Positions 1-7,053 are shown, counted from the stretch's first letter. The stretch is 9,510 bases of DNA from CAZKTO01 sp964555685 (GCA_964555685.1 CAZKTO010000087.1:1-9510), one strand, 5' to 3'. Numbers and translations are program-made. The notes: generated by a model not told the origin, from the sequence alone.

Positions 1-76
1 CCGTTCCGCACACAATTTCCCTCCGTGCTAGTAGCGAAGACCTTAGCGCGGATCATCCGCCCAGCGCCAAGAGCCA

Positions 77-100
77 ACCGGCCATTCCAGGCGGGCCGGT
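77..100. repeat. Small GC-rich hairpin near left edge
   Basis: Seven-base perfect inverted arms ACCGGCC (77-83) and GGCCGGT (94-100) flank a 10-base loop. No T-run follows on either strand, so this is a weak terminator candidate. A second short palindrome, GCGGAT-C-ATCCGC, lies at 48-60. Bases 1-150 hold no gene I can recognise. Confidence 0.3.
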
Positions 101-179
101 AGCCCAATTAATAGCCTGGCTGTGATCGAGGATGCGCTAGCACCGCTGCCCGTTGCGGTGGGCTCGACTCCGAGGCCAG

Positions 180-345
180 ATGCAGTCCGTGGTGAGGCGG
201 CTCACCTCGTTGGGCCTGCGGGTGGCCGAGACTGCGGCGAGGCAAGGCGTGCACGAGGCGGCATGGAAGCGGGAGCTGGCTGCGAGAGCGCGGATCGTGC
301 AACCCGGTCCAGGCAGTGGGGCCCCGGCGCTCCAGCGTGAAGGGG
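180..345 (+). pseudogene. Possible 5' remnant of the decayed ATP-binding protein gene
   Basis: The frame beginning at 153 reads like genuine helical protein from about 180 to 335 (segments such as LTSLGLRVAETAARQG and HEAAWKRELAARARIV), then turns into arginine/glycine-rich nonsense. The DUF2791-like sequence resumes in another frame at about 340. I infer that this is the amino-terminal part of the same ancestral gene, or of a neighbouring one, separated from the rest by a frameshift and probably a deletion. No catalytic motif is visible here and the assignment rests on amino-acid texture and position. It could also be an unrelated open frame in GC-rich DNA. Confidence 0.28.
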
Positions 346-1150
346 GGCGCCGCGGTCAAGTTCGCCGTCCCGCAGTCCGCCGCCGCGGGTCCGGCGCTGA
401 TCGAGGCGCTGCGCAAAGAGGCTCTGGATACCGGATACCTCTTTGCAGCCCTGGATGCTACACACACCAAGCTGCACATGATCGACCAGATATTTCACGC
501 CGTCGCAAAGGAGGTCGATTGGGATCACCTTGCGGGGGAGTTTCTGAGGTCAACCCTGTCCGACAAGCACTATATCATCCCCGACGAGCCAGAGGAATGC
601 TCGCTCGATAGGATAGCGGCGCTCAACAGCCAGGATTTGGGAGAGATGCGCCGATCCGTCAACCAGGTCCCTCCGCGAACGTCTTTACCGGGACTATGCC
701 ATGACGCAGGAGTTCCGCATCGCCATGCTCCGTCTGTGCCAGGCCCGGCACATGCTATTCTCGCTGGCGCACTGGCTCCATCTCACGGGTCGCGCCGGCT
801 TAGTCCTGATCCTGGATGTCTCGCGCTTCATGGCGACGCGCAGGCCGGCAGAGCTCGATGGAACCCTCTACTACAGTACGGCAGCGGTACTCGATGGGTA
901 TGAAGTCCTGCGCCAATTCGTGGACGTCACCGACGAGTTGGAGCACGGTTTGATCGCGGTCGTGGCTCCTATGGTCGCCGTCCTGTCGAAAGACCAGAAC
1001 CCCCGGGCAGTCGAGGTGTATCCTGCGCTGCGGTTCCGGATAGCCGACGAAGTCCGCGACCGAAACCGTGTTAACCCGCTGGCATCGCTCGTTCGAGTGG
1101 GCCACCCGTCTGCTACCGGTACCAGTGTCGTAGCAGGAGGGCAGCGATGA
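340..1150 (+). pseudogene. Frameshifted BREX-type (DUF2791-like) ATP-binding protein pseudogene
   Basis: Two frames together give one protein. Part one, about 340-666, reads GGAAVKFAV...YLFAALDATHTKLHMIDQIFHAV...ALNSQDLGEMRRSVNQ. Part two continues one base later, from 668, as SLRERLYRDYAMTQEFRIAML, then HMLFSLAHWL, LVLILDVSRF (a Walker-B-like strand) and GTLYYSTAAVLDGYEVLRQF, and stops at 1150. A single extra base near 667 explains the break. I recognise these blocks as those of the ATP-binding proteins labelled BREX system ATP-binding or DUF2791, from memory of the family. The expected P-loop after VKFAV reads PQSAAAGPAL, with no GK[ST], so nucleotide binding looks lost. The join around 740 also seems to lack an internal stretch. 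Family members are much longer than the roughly 270 codons here. The gene is almost certainly non-functional, and the exact subfamily is uncertain. Confidence 0.55.
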
Positions 1151-1250
1151 CACGAGAAATCCAACTCCAGGGCCGGCGGACCATAGAAGCGCTTCGCTCC
1201 GACGTACCCAACCGCTGGCCGTCAACGCTTGACGTGTCGGGTTCTCCTGG
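1147..1250 (+). pseudogene. Remnant of the start of a second ATPase-type gene
   Basis: An ATG at 1147 overlaps the preceding stop as ATGA, the usual spacing of co-translated genes. The frame begins MTREIQLQGRRTIEALRSDV followed by PNR. An opening of the type IEALRxGVPNRDAV is, as I recall, common at the start of DUF2791-type ATPases. After PNR the similarity collapses into low-quality sequence, and a shift of frame gives AVNA then a stop. The open frame runs to 1386 but the portion after about 1230 has no protein-like character. I read it as the first codons of a second gene of the same decayed operon. The evidence is short and tentative. Confidence 0.33.
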
Positions 1251-1581
1251 TAGCCATCCTTCTCTACTTCCGGTATATCCACCGCCGGTCCGTCTAGCTC
1301 CTTCTCGCCGAACAGGAGCACCCCGTGAGCCCTCCTTCACCGGCAAGCCTGACTGGAGATGCCAGATGCTGGGCGAGCGCCGCTAGTTTCCCATCGTCTT
1401 GCCCATCGACCAGTTCGTCAAAGTAGGCCATCACCTGTTCGGTCCGCGCGGAATGTGACTTTTTTCACAGCTTCTTCACAACGTGGTCCCCCCCAAGCCA
1501 CGGCGCCATCACGGCCCGGCGATAGGCTAGCCCTGTGGGTATGCGGTACAGGAAGGACCAGTCGGACTAGGAGGAAGAACT
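1251..1581 (+). other. Leader region upstream of the copper operon
   Basis: This 330-base stretch has no convincing gene. It contains the CRP-type palindrome at 1454-1469. About 50 bases further on is a weak -10-like TAGGCT at 1523-1528 with no good -35 box, as expected of an activator-dependent promoter. A class-I arrangement would put the palindrome centre (1461.5) some 70 bases upstream of a start near 1535. The promoter assignment is inference. Confidence 0.4.
1454..1469. promoter_or_regulatory. CRP/FNR-family operator, perfect palindrome
   Basis: The sequence TGTGACTTTTTTCACA matches the TGTGA-N6-TCACA core recognised by CRP-type regulators with no mismatch in either half-site. It is the only AT-rich element in this GC-rich leader and lies 112 bases before the start codon of the propeller-cupredoxin gene. 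It fits CRP rather than FNR (TTGAT-N4-ATCAA). Which CRP-superfamily member binds it cannot be told from the window. Confidence 0.6.
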
Positions 1582-3624
1582 ATGTGGAAGCGTTTCAGCG
1601 GAAAAGTGATGTTCATGGCCGGCGCTCTGGGGCTCCTGGCCCTGGTTGTCGCGAGCTGTACCGGCAAATCGGAGCCAGCCCCCAACCCCCCGGCTCCGGC
1701 AGCCGCTGCGCCCGCGGCTCCTGCGGCGCCGGTTGCGGCCGGCCCCTTGTGGGCCAAGCCCCCCATCGGCACAAGCTGGGCGGAGTACTTTGGCGTGGAG
1801 CTGGAGGCGACCCTCGATGCCAGTGGCCCTAAGGTCCTGGACCCTAAACCCGGCCAGCTCTACTTCTACACCAACGCGGGCACCACCTATGCCACCACCA
1901 ACATCAGGAACACCATGGAGGTCTGGGACGCCACGGACATGAAGAAATGGAAGCACGTGGCTAACCTCAACCTGCCGGACGAGTACTCGTTGGGCTACTC
2001 CAGCCACGGCGCTAGCACCTCCGCAGACGGCCGCTGGCTCTACCTCCAGTCGACATTCAGCCCGGAGAAGCCCCCTCGCCTCATCATCATTGACGGGTTC
2101 ACCCTGAAGCCCTACAAGGTCTACAAGTCCACCCGGGGCGGCTTCGGGGGCCACCACGTCAACAACTTCACCGGGCCCGACGGCCGCGAGTACGTCATGA
2201 ACGTGGACTTCAACTGGAACCGTCGCGGCAGCGGGATCTGGGTCATCGACCCGCAGAAGGACCACGCCATCGTGGGCGGCATGACCTATCTGGACTTCGT
2301 CGGCAACCCCTACGTCGTCTCCGGCGACATCCAGGGCAAGTTCCTGTACGTCACGATGCCGGCTGCCTCGGTCCCCTTCAGGGGGAAGATCGAGGGGGTC
2401 CTGGCTAAGGTGGACATGACCACCTGGAAGGTTGTGGGAGAGGTGCCCACAATGGACCCGATCTGGGCCGAGGTGACTCAGGACGGCAAGATCGCCTGGG
2501 TGACGGAGGGCGACCCCCAGAAAGTCAAGAAGATCGACGCGGAGAAGATGCAGGTCATCACTGAGGTATCGACGGGCCCAGGCCCGTGGGGCGCTCGCCT
2601 CTCGTGCGACGAGTCCAAGCTGTACGTGGCCGATAAGGGCGAGTCCGCCGGATATGGCCAAATGGGCCGCACCATGACCATCATCGACACCACCTTCAAC
2701 ATCGTCACCAACGTCGTCCCCATCGGCCGGACCACGGACCACATCATCCTCTCGCCAGACTGCAAGTACGTGGTGGCCACCTCCAACGCCGACCACGGCA
2801 TGTGGGTCTACGACACGGAGACCGAGGAATTGGTGACGGTGGTCAAGACGGCGACCGAGGGCGATACTCATGGCGGCACCTTCGTCCAGTGGCGAGACGA
2901 CGGCAGGGGCGGCGTGGTGGGCGAGGTGGTCTCCACCCTGACGGGGCTCCGCGGCAGCGCCAGGCAGGCCCAGCAGGCCTTCATCAAAGCCACCAAGGAG
3001 GCTGCCCTTGTCCGGATCAACCCGCGGAGCGCCTTCGCTGGCACCCCCAGCAACTTCAGTCCAGACACGGTCAAGGTCAAGGCCGGGGCCACAGTGAACA
3101 TCCTGTTCAGCTACGCCTCCGGCAGCTCCGGCCGCCCCCTCGCGGTGGAGGGCAAGGAGGCCAAGATCGAGCGTTTCGAGATCTCGGCCGGCCAGCGGCA
3201 CCTCGTGAAGTTCACGGCTCCTTCGGCCCCGGGCAGGCTCCTGGTGACGGTCTTGGACGAAGCCAAGGCCAGGCCCCTGACCATCCTGGTGGAGGAGGCA
3301 ACGGCGGCGGCGCCTGCTGCCCCGGTGGCGACGCCTACACCGGCCGTGCGGGAAATCACCCTGGTGGCCGATGGCCTCAAATGGGACATCAAGACCCTCA
3401 CCCTGAAGGTGGGACAGCAGGTGAAGTTCACCATCGTCAACAAGGACGATGAGAAGCACAACCTTGTTGGCGTCACGGCCGGGCTGTTGCCCGGGGAAGC
3501 GCCGGACATTGATGCCGGCCGCACCGGCTCGTTCACCTGGACGGTGAGCAACACGCCAGGGGCACACAAGTTCCTCTGTGTGTACCACCCAGCCATGGTC
3601 GTGGACGTGACGATTCAGCAGTGA
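1582..3624 (+). CDS. Exported beta-propeller/cupredoxin lipoprotein (NosZ-like architecture)
   Basis: A 680-residue lipoprotein with a strong AGGAGG at 1569-1574, seven bases before the ATG. The signal peptide ends in a lipobox, VVASC, with lipidated Cys26. A Pro/Ala-rich tether follows to about residue 55. Residues 60-475 form a YVTN-type beta-propeller with repeated strand motifs (MEVWDATDM, IWVIDPQKD, MWVYDTETE). Histidines sit at blade starts: H142, H191/H192, H387, H405, H430. Residues 485-572 look like a cupredoxin fold without copper ligands. Residues 588-680 are a full type-1 copper domain with H626, C666, H669 and M672 (FLCVYHPAM, C-x2-H-x2-M). It should act outside the membrane as a copper electron carrier or oxidoreductase. 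The order propeller then cupredoxin is that of nitrous-oxide reductase, but CuA's second cysteine is missing. Substrate unknown. First gene of the operon, likely under the CRP-type site. Confidence 0.8.
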   Translation: MWKRFSGKVMFMAGALGLLALVVASCTGKSEPAPNPPAPAAAAPAAPAAPVAAGPLWAKPPIGTSWAEYFGVELEATLDASGPKVLDPKPGQLYFYTNAGTTYATTNIRNTMEVWDATDMKKWKHVANLNLPDEYSLGYSSHGASTSADGRWLYLQSTFSPEKPPRLIIIDGFTLKPYKVYKSTRGGFGGHHVNNFTGPDGREYVMNVDFNWNRRGSGIWVIDPQKDHAIVGGMTYLDFVGNPYVVSGDIQGKFLYVTMPAASVPFRGKIEGVLAKVDMTTWKVVGEVPTMDPIWAEVTQDGKIAWVTEGDPQKVKKIDAEKMQVITEVSTGPGPWGARLSCDESKLYVADKGESAGYGQMGRTMTIIDTTFNIVTNVVPIGRTTDHIILSPDCKYVVATSNADHGMWVYDTETEELVTVVKTATEGDTHGGTFVQWRDDGRGGVVGEVVSTLTGLRGSARQAQQAFIKATKEAALVRINPRSAFAGTPSNFSPDTVKVKAGATVNILFSYASGSSGRPLAVEGKEAKIERFEISAGQRHLVKFTAPSAPGRLLVTVLDEAKARPLTILVEEATAAAPAAPVATPTPAVREITLVADGLKWDIKTLTLKVGQQVKFTIVNKDDEKHNLVGVTAGLLPGEAPDIDAGRTGSFTWTVSNTPGAHKFLCVYHPAMVVDVTIQQ

Positions 3625-3629
3625 GGCGT

Positions 3630-3662
3630 TGTGGGGCGGGCCGCCCGGCGGCCCGCCCCACA
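3630..3662 (+). terminator. Perfect 16-bp inverted repeat after the propeller gene
   Basis: Arms 3630-3645 (TGTGGGGCGGGCCGCC) and 3647-3662 are exact reverse complements around a single central C. The repeat starts five bases after the stop codon of the propeller gene and ends 25 bases before the likely start of the next gene. No T-run follows, so it is not a classical intrinsic terminator. It is more likely an attenuator or an RNA 3'-end stabiliser that lets the first gene be expressed above the others. Confidence 0.6.
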
Positions 3663-3687
3663 GCAGCGTCGGAACAGGGGGAAGGGT

Positions 3688-5073
3688 GTGCTGGCTGCAA
3701 GGGGAAACGTCTTCCGTGCGGTTGGAGCGGTCGCAGGGCCAGGTGCCCTGGCCCGCCCGAGAAGGGCGGCCCTGGCGGCTGGGGTGATCCTCCTGGTGGC
3801 GGCATTGCTCTGGCTGCTGATCAGTCGTCCCTGGAACAGCGCCTCCCCGCCGGCGGGCGGCGCCACTCCAGGGACGACGTCCATCGCCCAGGTCACCGGG
3901 CTCCTCTCCCGCTCGGGCTACGGCCCGGGCGGCTCCGATGTGCGCGTCCTCTGGGCTACCCCTGAGTACTTCTCCCTGACGGGGCAATCCGGTTCGGCGG
4001 CCCGCTATGGCGTGGACAGGAACCTGGTTTTGTTCATGTGGGAGAATATCCACGACAGCGATCTCCCCGAGCTGCCGCAGCCCCTGCTGCGGGTGGACGG
4101 CGCCGCCACGTACCCTCCCACCCAGGTGCTTGTCCCGGCTAACGCCGCCCACCACCGGTTCAGCGTGCTCCTGTACCAGCGTTCAGACCCCCAGGGAGCA
4201 GCCGTCCTTGGGGAGCAGACTCGGTCCCTGGAGCTGGTCCTGCCGCCAGCCAACGCTGAGGGGGCTCAGTCCGTGCTCTACTGGGGCCTGCCGCTGGAGT
4301 ACCCCTCCGGGGTTGGCGCAGCAAAGCTCCGCTTCACCTGGACCGCTCTGCTGGCCCTGCTGGGAGGGGTGCTGGCGTCCATGTGGCCATGCCTGTTCCA
4401 GCTCACCGCCTATTTCATCCCCACCCTGGCAGGCATCTCCGCCAGCCAGGCCCGGCAGCGGGAGGCCCCCGCCGTGGTCCGCCTGCGGGTGCTCAAGACG
4501 GCAGCCTTTTTTGTCCTGGGCTTCGTGATTGTGTATACGGCCGCGGGGGCGGCTGCGGGCTTCGCCGCCCAGTCCCTGGACGGCACCTCGGTGTTCTGGA
4601 CGTGGCGGCGCTACCTCTCCATCGCCGCAGGGCTGGTGATCTTGCTCATGGCGGTGCGGCTGGCCGCCAACTCCCGTGCTCCCCTGGTGTGCAAGATGCC
4701 GCTAGGCAACTTCCTTGGCAAGAAGAACCCGGGCTATCTGGGGACCATGCTCCTGGGCCTTGCCTTCGCCGCAGGCTGTACCACCTGCTTCGGTGCCGCG
4801 CTGGTCCTGGGCATTATCACCTATGTTGGCATCGCGGGCACGCCCATCTATGGCGCCCTCATCATGGCCCTCTTTGCCGTGGGGATGGCCATCCCGCTGA
4901 TGCTGGGGGCCATGGCGATGGCGCGGGTCGTGAGCCTGCTCGGGCGCCTGGAGAAGGTCGCCCCATACATCGTCCTGGGAAGCAGCGCGGTCATGGCCGG
5001 CTTCGCGGCGCTGCTGCTGAGCGGCCGCTACATGGCCATCAGCAACTGGTTTTCCAGCAACGTGCGGGTTTAG
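3688..5073 (+). CDS. CcdA/DsbD-type membrane thiol-transfer protein with extracytoplasmic domain
   Basis: A 461-residue membrane protein if started at GTG 3688, which has AGGGGG at 3676-3681 six bases upstream. An earlier in-frame GTG at 3631 lies inside the hairpin and is unlikely. Residues count from 3688. One helix (about 28-46) anchors an extracytoplasmic domain (about 60-210). A polytopic half with about six helices (215-455) follows. It carries the two cysteine sites of the CcdA/DsbD fold: MWPCLFQLTAYFIP (Cys235) and AAGCTTCFGAALVLG (Cys364, Cys367). In that family such cysteines carry electrons from cytoplasmic thioredoxin to outside partners, for cytochrome c or copper-site maturation. 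Here the likely client is the cupredoxin lipoprotein upstream. The N-terminal domain is unfamiliar to me. The next gene starts 13 bases after the stop. Confidence 0.75.
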   Translation: MLAARGNVFRAVGAVAGPGALARPRRAALAAGVILLVAALLWLLISRPWNSASPPAGGATPGTTSIAQVTGLLSRSGYGPGGSDVRVLWATPEYFSLTGQSGSAARYGVDRNLVLFMWENIHDSDLPELPQPLLRVDGAATYPPTQVLVPANAAHHRFSVLLYQRSDPQGAAVLGEQTRSLELVLPPANAEGAQSVLYWGLPLEYPSGVGAAKLRFTWTALLALLGGVLASMWPCLFQLTAYFIPTLAGISASQARQREAPAVVRLRVLKTAAFFVLGFVIVYTAAGAAAGFAAQSLDGTSVFWTWRRYLSIAAGLVILLMAVRLAANSRAPLVCKMPLGNFLGKKNPGYLGTMLLGLAFAAGCTTCFGAALVLGIITYVGIAGTPIYGALIMALFAVGMAIPLMLGAMAMARVVSLLGRLEKVAPYIVLGSSAVMAGFAALLLSGRYMAISNWFSSNVRV

Positions 5074-5086
5074 CGAGGGGCAGAGG

Positions 5087-5569
5087 GTGAACAAGCTCCT
5101 GGTTCATACAGCCCTGGTGGCGGCAGCGCTCGTGCTGGTGGCCGCGTGCGGCGGGTCCCGCCAGACGTCCCCCACGACCAACGCCAGCGGGGAGACGCCG
5201 TGGCAGAAGACGGCCTTATGGATAGAACAAGGGGACGAGACGAAGCCCTTCGCGAACGGGGGCACCGTCTCGGTCGGCGACGTGAATGTGGAGGTCTTCG
5301 TCGCGCCCTATCCGCCCTTGAGGGAGGGGAGCATTGACCTGTATGCGACGGAACAGGCCACCAGCAGGCCCGTGGAAGGGGACGGGCTGGGCATCGTCTT
5401 CGATATGTACATGCCCCACGGCAGCCTTAGGGCGGAGGCTCTCCCAATGGGCGGAGGCCACTACCTCGTGCCCTACAAGCTCGTGATGCCAGGCGAGTGG
5501 CGGGTGGACATCACCCTCAGCCGCAGCAGCGCCGTCGCCGCCTTTGGGCTCATCTTCCGGGTGAGCTGA
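5087..5569 (+). CDS. Small FixH/YtkA-like lipoprotein
   Basis: A 160-residue lipoprotein starting at GTG 5087 with GAGGGG at 5075-5080. The signal peptide ends in LVAAC, making Cys21 the lipid anchor. Residues about 45-160 form one beta-rich domain with the texture of YtkA/FixH-like domains: VNVEVFVAPYPPLREGSIDL, then MYMPHGSLRAEALPMGGGHY and VMPGEWRVDITL. That family has an immunoglobulin-like fold and its members often sit beside copper or cytochrome oxidase assembly genes. The Met/His cluster in MYMPHGSL and PMGGGHY could bind copper, which is inference. The stop shares its last base with the next ATG (TGATG), so the two are probably translationally coupled. Confidence 0.65.
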   Translation: MNKLLVHTALVAAALVLVAACGGSRQTSPTTNASGETPWQKTALWIEQGDETKPFANGGTVSVGDVNVEVFVAPYPPLREGSIDLYATEQATSRPVEGDGLGIVFDMYMPHGSLRAEALPMGGGHYLVPYKLVMPGEWRVDITLSRSSAVAAFGLIFRVS

Positions 5570-6603
5570 TGGGAAGAGCGAGGCTACGTCCGGTTGGGAA
5601 ATGGCTCCCCTTGGTAGTGAGCGTGATCGCCACAGCCGCTGGGGCGCTCTCCGGAGTGGGACGTGCCGCGGCCCATGGCGCCGAGGTCAACATCGCCGTG
5701 ACCTGCACCGCCCCTGACCCCGGCCGCCCCCTGGACAAGGTGTGCAACGTCATTCTGAGGTACCCCGACGGCGACCCGGTGGTCGGGGCCGACGTGGAGT
5801 TGACGGCCGTACGGGAGGGCAACACCCCCGTCTCCTTCATGCCGGTCAGATTCAGGCCCGTGGACGAAAAGGGCCTTTACTCGGCCACCGCCAGCTTCCC
5901 TGCCTACGGCCGCTGGCGCATGAAGTTCGCGGTACGGGGACCTGGCAGCGGCGAAGCCGAGCTGTTGGAAGAGCTGTTGCCCCCTGCGCCCGGGGCAAGC
6001 CCGGAGGTCCGCGCCCGTTTGCAGGTGGTGTTCGGGTTCAGCATGGCTGACGTGCGTAATATCGCCCTCAGGGTGGCCCACCTGGTGGGGGCGATCTCCT
6101 GGTTCGCCCTCTCCGCGCTGGTGCTCGTCGCGTCGCTGCTGCCGGATGCCAGACAACGGGGACGGCTCTTGTCCCGCTTGACCGGGATCTACCCATGGAG
6201 CGCCGGCGCTGCCCTTCTGCTGTTGAGTGGGAGCGGCGCCCTGAGTGCGCGATACAACACCCCCACGCGCCCCCCTGGCCTCTTCGCTCCGGATGTGTTC
6301 TCTGGATTGCCTTTCGGCGAGGCTTATTTGATGACCTTTGTGGTGAAACTGGCCCTGGGGGCGGCCATTCTGGGCGCCACCTTAGGCCTGGCGCTGTCTC
6401 TGCGGCGGGCCTACGCGACGAAGGTTCCGGCTATGGCCGGATCTGCTGTCGGCTTTCCCAACCCAGGAGCCCCAAGCGGCCATCTGGTCACGTGGCTGTC
6501 CTCAGCGAATGTGGTCCTGGGGCTCCTGGTCTTCGTGGACGTGGTGGTGATGGGGTATCTGCACGTCATCAGCCACGTCGGGGCGGCCGCCGCCGCGGGG
6601 TGA
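5569..6603 (+). CDS. FixH-like domain fused to CopD-like membrane domain
   Basis: A 344-residue protein starting at ATG 5569, which overlaps the previous stop by one base. This start is preferred over an upstream ATG at 5497 because it gives a clean signal sequence (about residues 12-36, ending AAAHG). Residues 38-125 form an extracytoplasmic beta domain (VCNVILRYPDGDPVVGADVEL, FPAYGRWRMKFAV) resembling FixH/YtkA or CopC-type modules. Four helices follow at about 166-190, 208-224, 255-278 and 307-335. Helix one reads NIALRVAHLVGAISWFA (His171) and the last ends MGYLHVISH (His331, His335), like the histidine-bearing helices of CopD copper-transport proteins. A role in moving or inserting copper for the operon's first product is inferred. 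Last gene of the operon; the next 450 bases are non-coding. Confidence 0.65.
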   Translation: MGRARLRPVGKWLPLVVSVIATAAGALSGVGRAAAHGAEVNIAVTCTAPDPGRPLDKVCNVILRYPDGDPVVGADVELTAVREGNTPVSFMPVRFRPVDEKGLYSATASFPAYGRWRMKFAVRGPGSGEAELLEELLPPAPGASPEVRARLQVVFGFSMADVRNIALRVAHLVGAISWFALSALVLVASLLPDARQRGRLLSRLTGIYPWSAGAALLLLSGSGALSARYNTPTRPPGLFAPDVFSGLPFGEAYLMTFVVKLALGAAILGATLGLALSLRRAYATKVPAMAGSAVGFPNPGAPSGHLVTWLSSANVVLGLLVFVDVVVMGYLHVISHVGAAAAAG

Positions 6604-7053
6604 TGACGTGCAGACAGCTTCTAATACTTTTTGGCCGCGGACTATATGGCGGGAATAGCCTTGGCCATATCAGGTCATCGTGCCAGTTGTTCCGCACAAC
6701 AAAAAGGGCGAGGTATACGTTCTCGCCCTCTTGTAGCGGCCATGCGTTGTGTCGATGCGTTCCCAGACCTTGCCGAGCCCGGATCGCCCAGGTCATTGAC
6801 CTCCCGCGTTGCACGCGGTGCTCGCCACCCACGGACTGGCTCTGCGACTTTTTCTCAGGTCCTCGCAGACGCTCATCCCTCGCCGCCAAAGGGACCGTGG
6901 ATCTTTGAGGGGCGGACCGACGAGAAACAGTGCGCGAATGGTGCACCTCCTCCTCGTCGATCTTGAGTCATTATGTTCCCCGCGCAAATAACACCTTGAC
7001 TCTTTCGGATATCAGAGGAACATCGTGATGCCTCTGGAGGAGAGGAGAAGACA
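6604..7053. other. Non-coding gap with short palindromes
   Basis: No reading frame here resembles a protein I know, and the open frames on both strands are arginine-rich and disagree with each other. The region contains several inverted repeats: ATATGGC/GCCATAT (6644-6650, 6664-6670), the hairpin at 6705-6729, AGGTCA-T-TGACCT (6790-6802) and CCGCGT/ACGCGG (6804-6809, 6813-6818). It may contain decayed coding sequence. Confidence 0.4.
6705..6729 (-). terminator. Candidate intrinsic terminator, best read on the minus strand
   Basis: Arms AGGGCGAG (6705-6712) and CTCGCCCT (6722-6729) pair perfectly around a nine-base loop. On the minus strand the stem is followed by TTTT then GTTGTG, like a terminator tail. 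On the plus strand it is followed only by CTTG. It lies about 100 bases beyond the copper operon and could also end that transcript weakly. Confidence 0.4.

Noticed and set aside
2802..3452. 216-codon plus-strand frame inside the propeller gene
   Set aside because: It is a Gly/Arg/Gln-rich frame shadow wholly inside a well-supported gene.
1582..3624. Calling the propeller-cupredoxin protein a nitrous-oxide reductase outright
   Set aside because: The CuA motif (two cysteines) is missing, and no standard nos accessory gene is in the window. Only the domain order and some histidine spacing are similar.
3631..3687. GTG at 3631 as start of the CcdA-like gene
   Set aside because: It lies within the perfect hairpin at 3630-3662 with no ribosome site, and adds an Arg-rich, non-signal-like extension. 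GTG 3688 has AGGGGG at proper spacing.
1567..4155. 862-codon open frame on the minus strand opposite the propeller and CcdA-like genes
   Set aside because: Its protein is rich in His, Gly, Asp and Arg with no domain or motif. It mirrors the third-position GC bias of the plus-strand genes, which have signal peptides, ribosome sites and recognisable domains.
5497..5568. ATG at 5497 as start of the CopD-like gene
   Set aside because: It sits inside the previous gene and adds a His/Arg/Gln-rich stretch before the signal sequence. ATG 5569 gives the usual TGATG coupling.
6740..6860. Possible tRNA or structured RNA
   Set aside because: The paired arms do not form a cloverleaf with a T-arm consensus, and only isolated short hairpins are present.
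6569..6991. Open frames on both strands in the gap after the copper operon
   Set aside because: None has a convincing ribosome site, motif or protein-like composition, and they overlap each other in conflicting frames.
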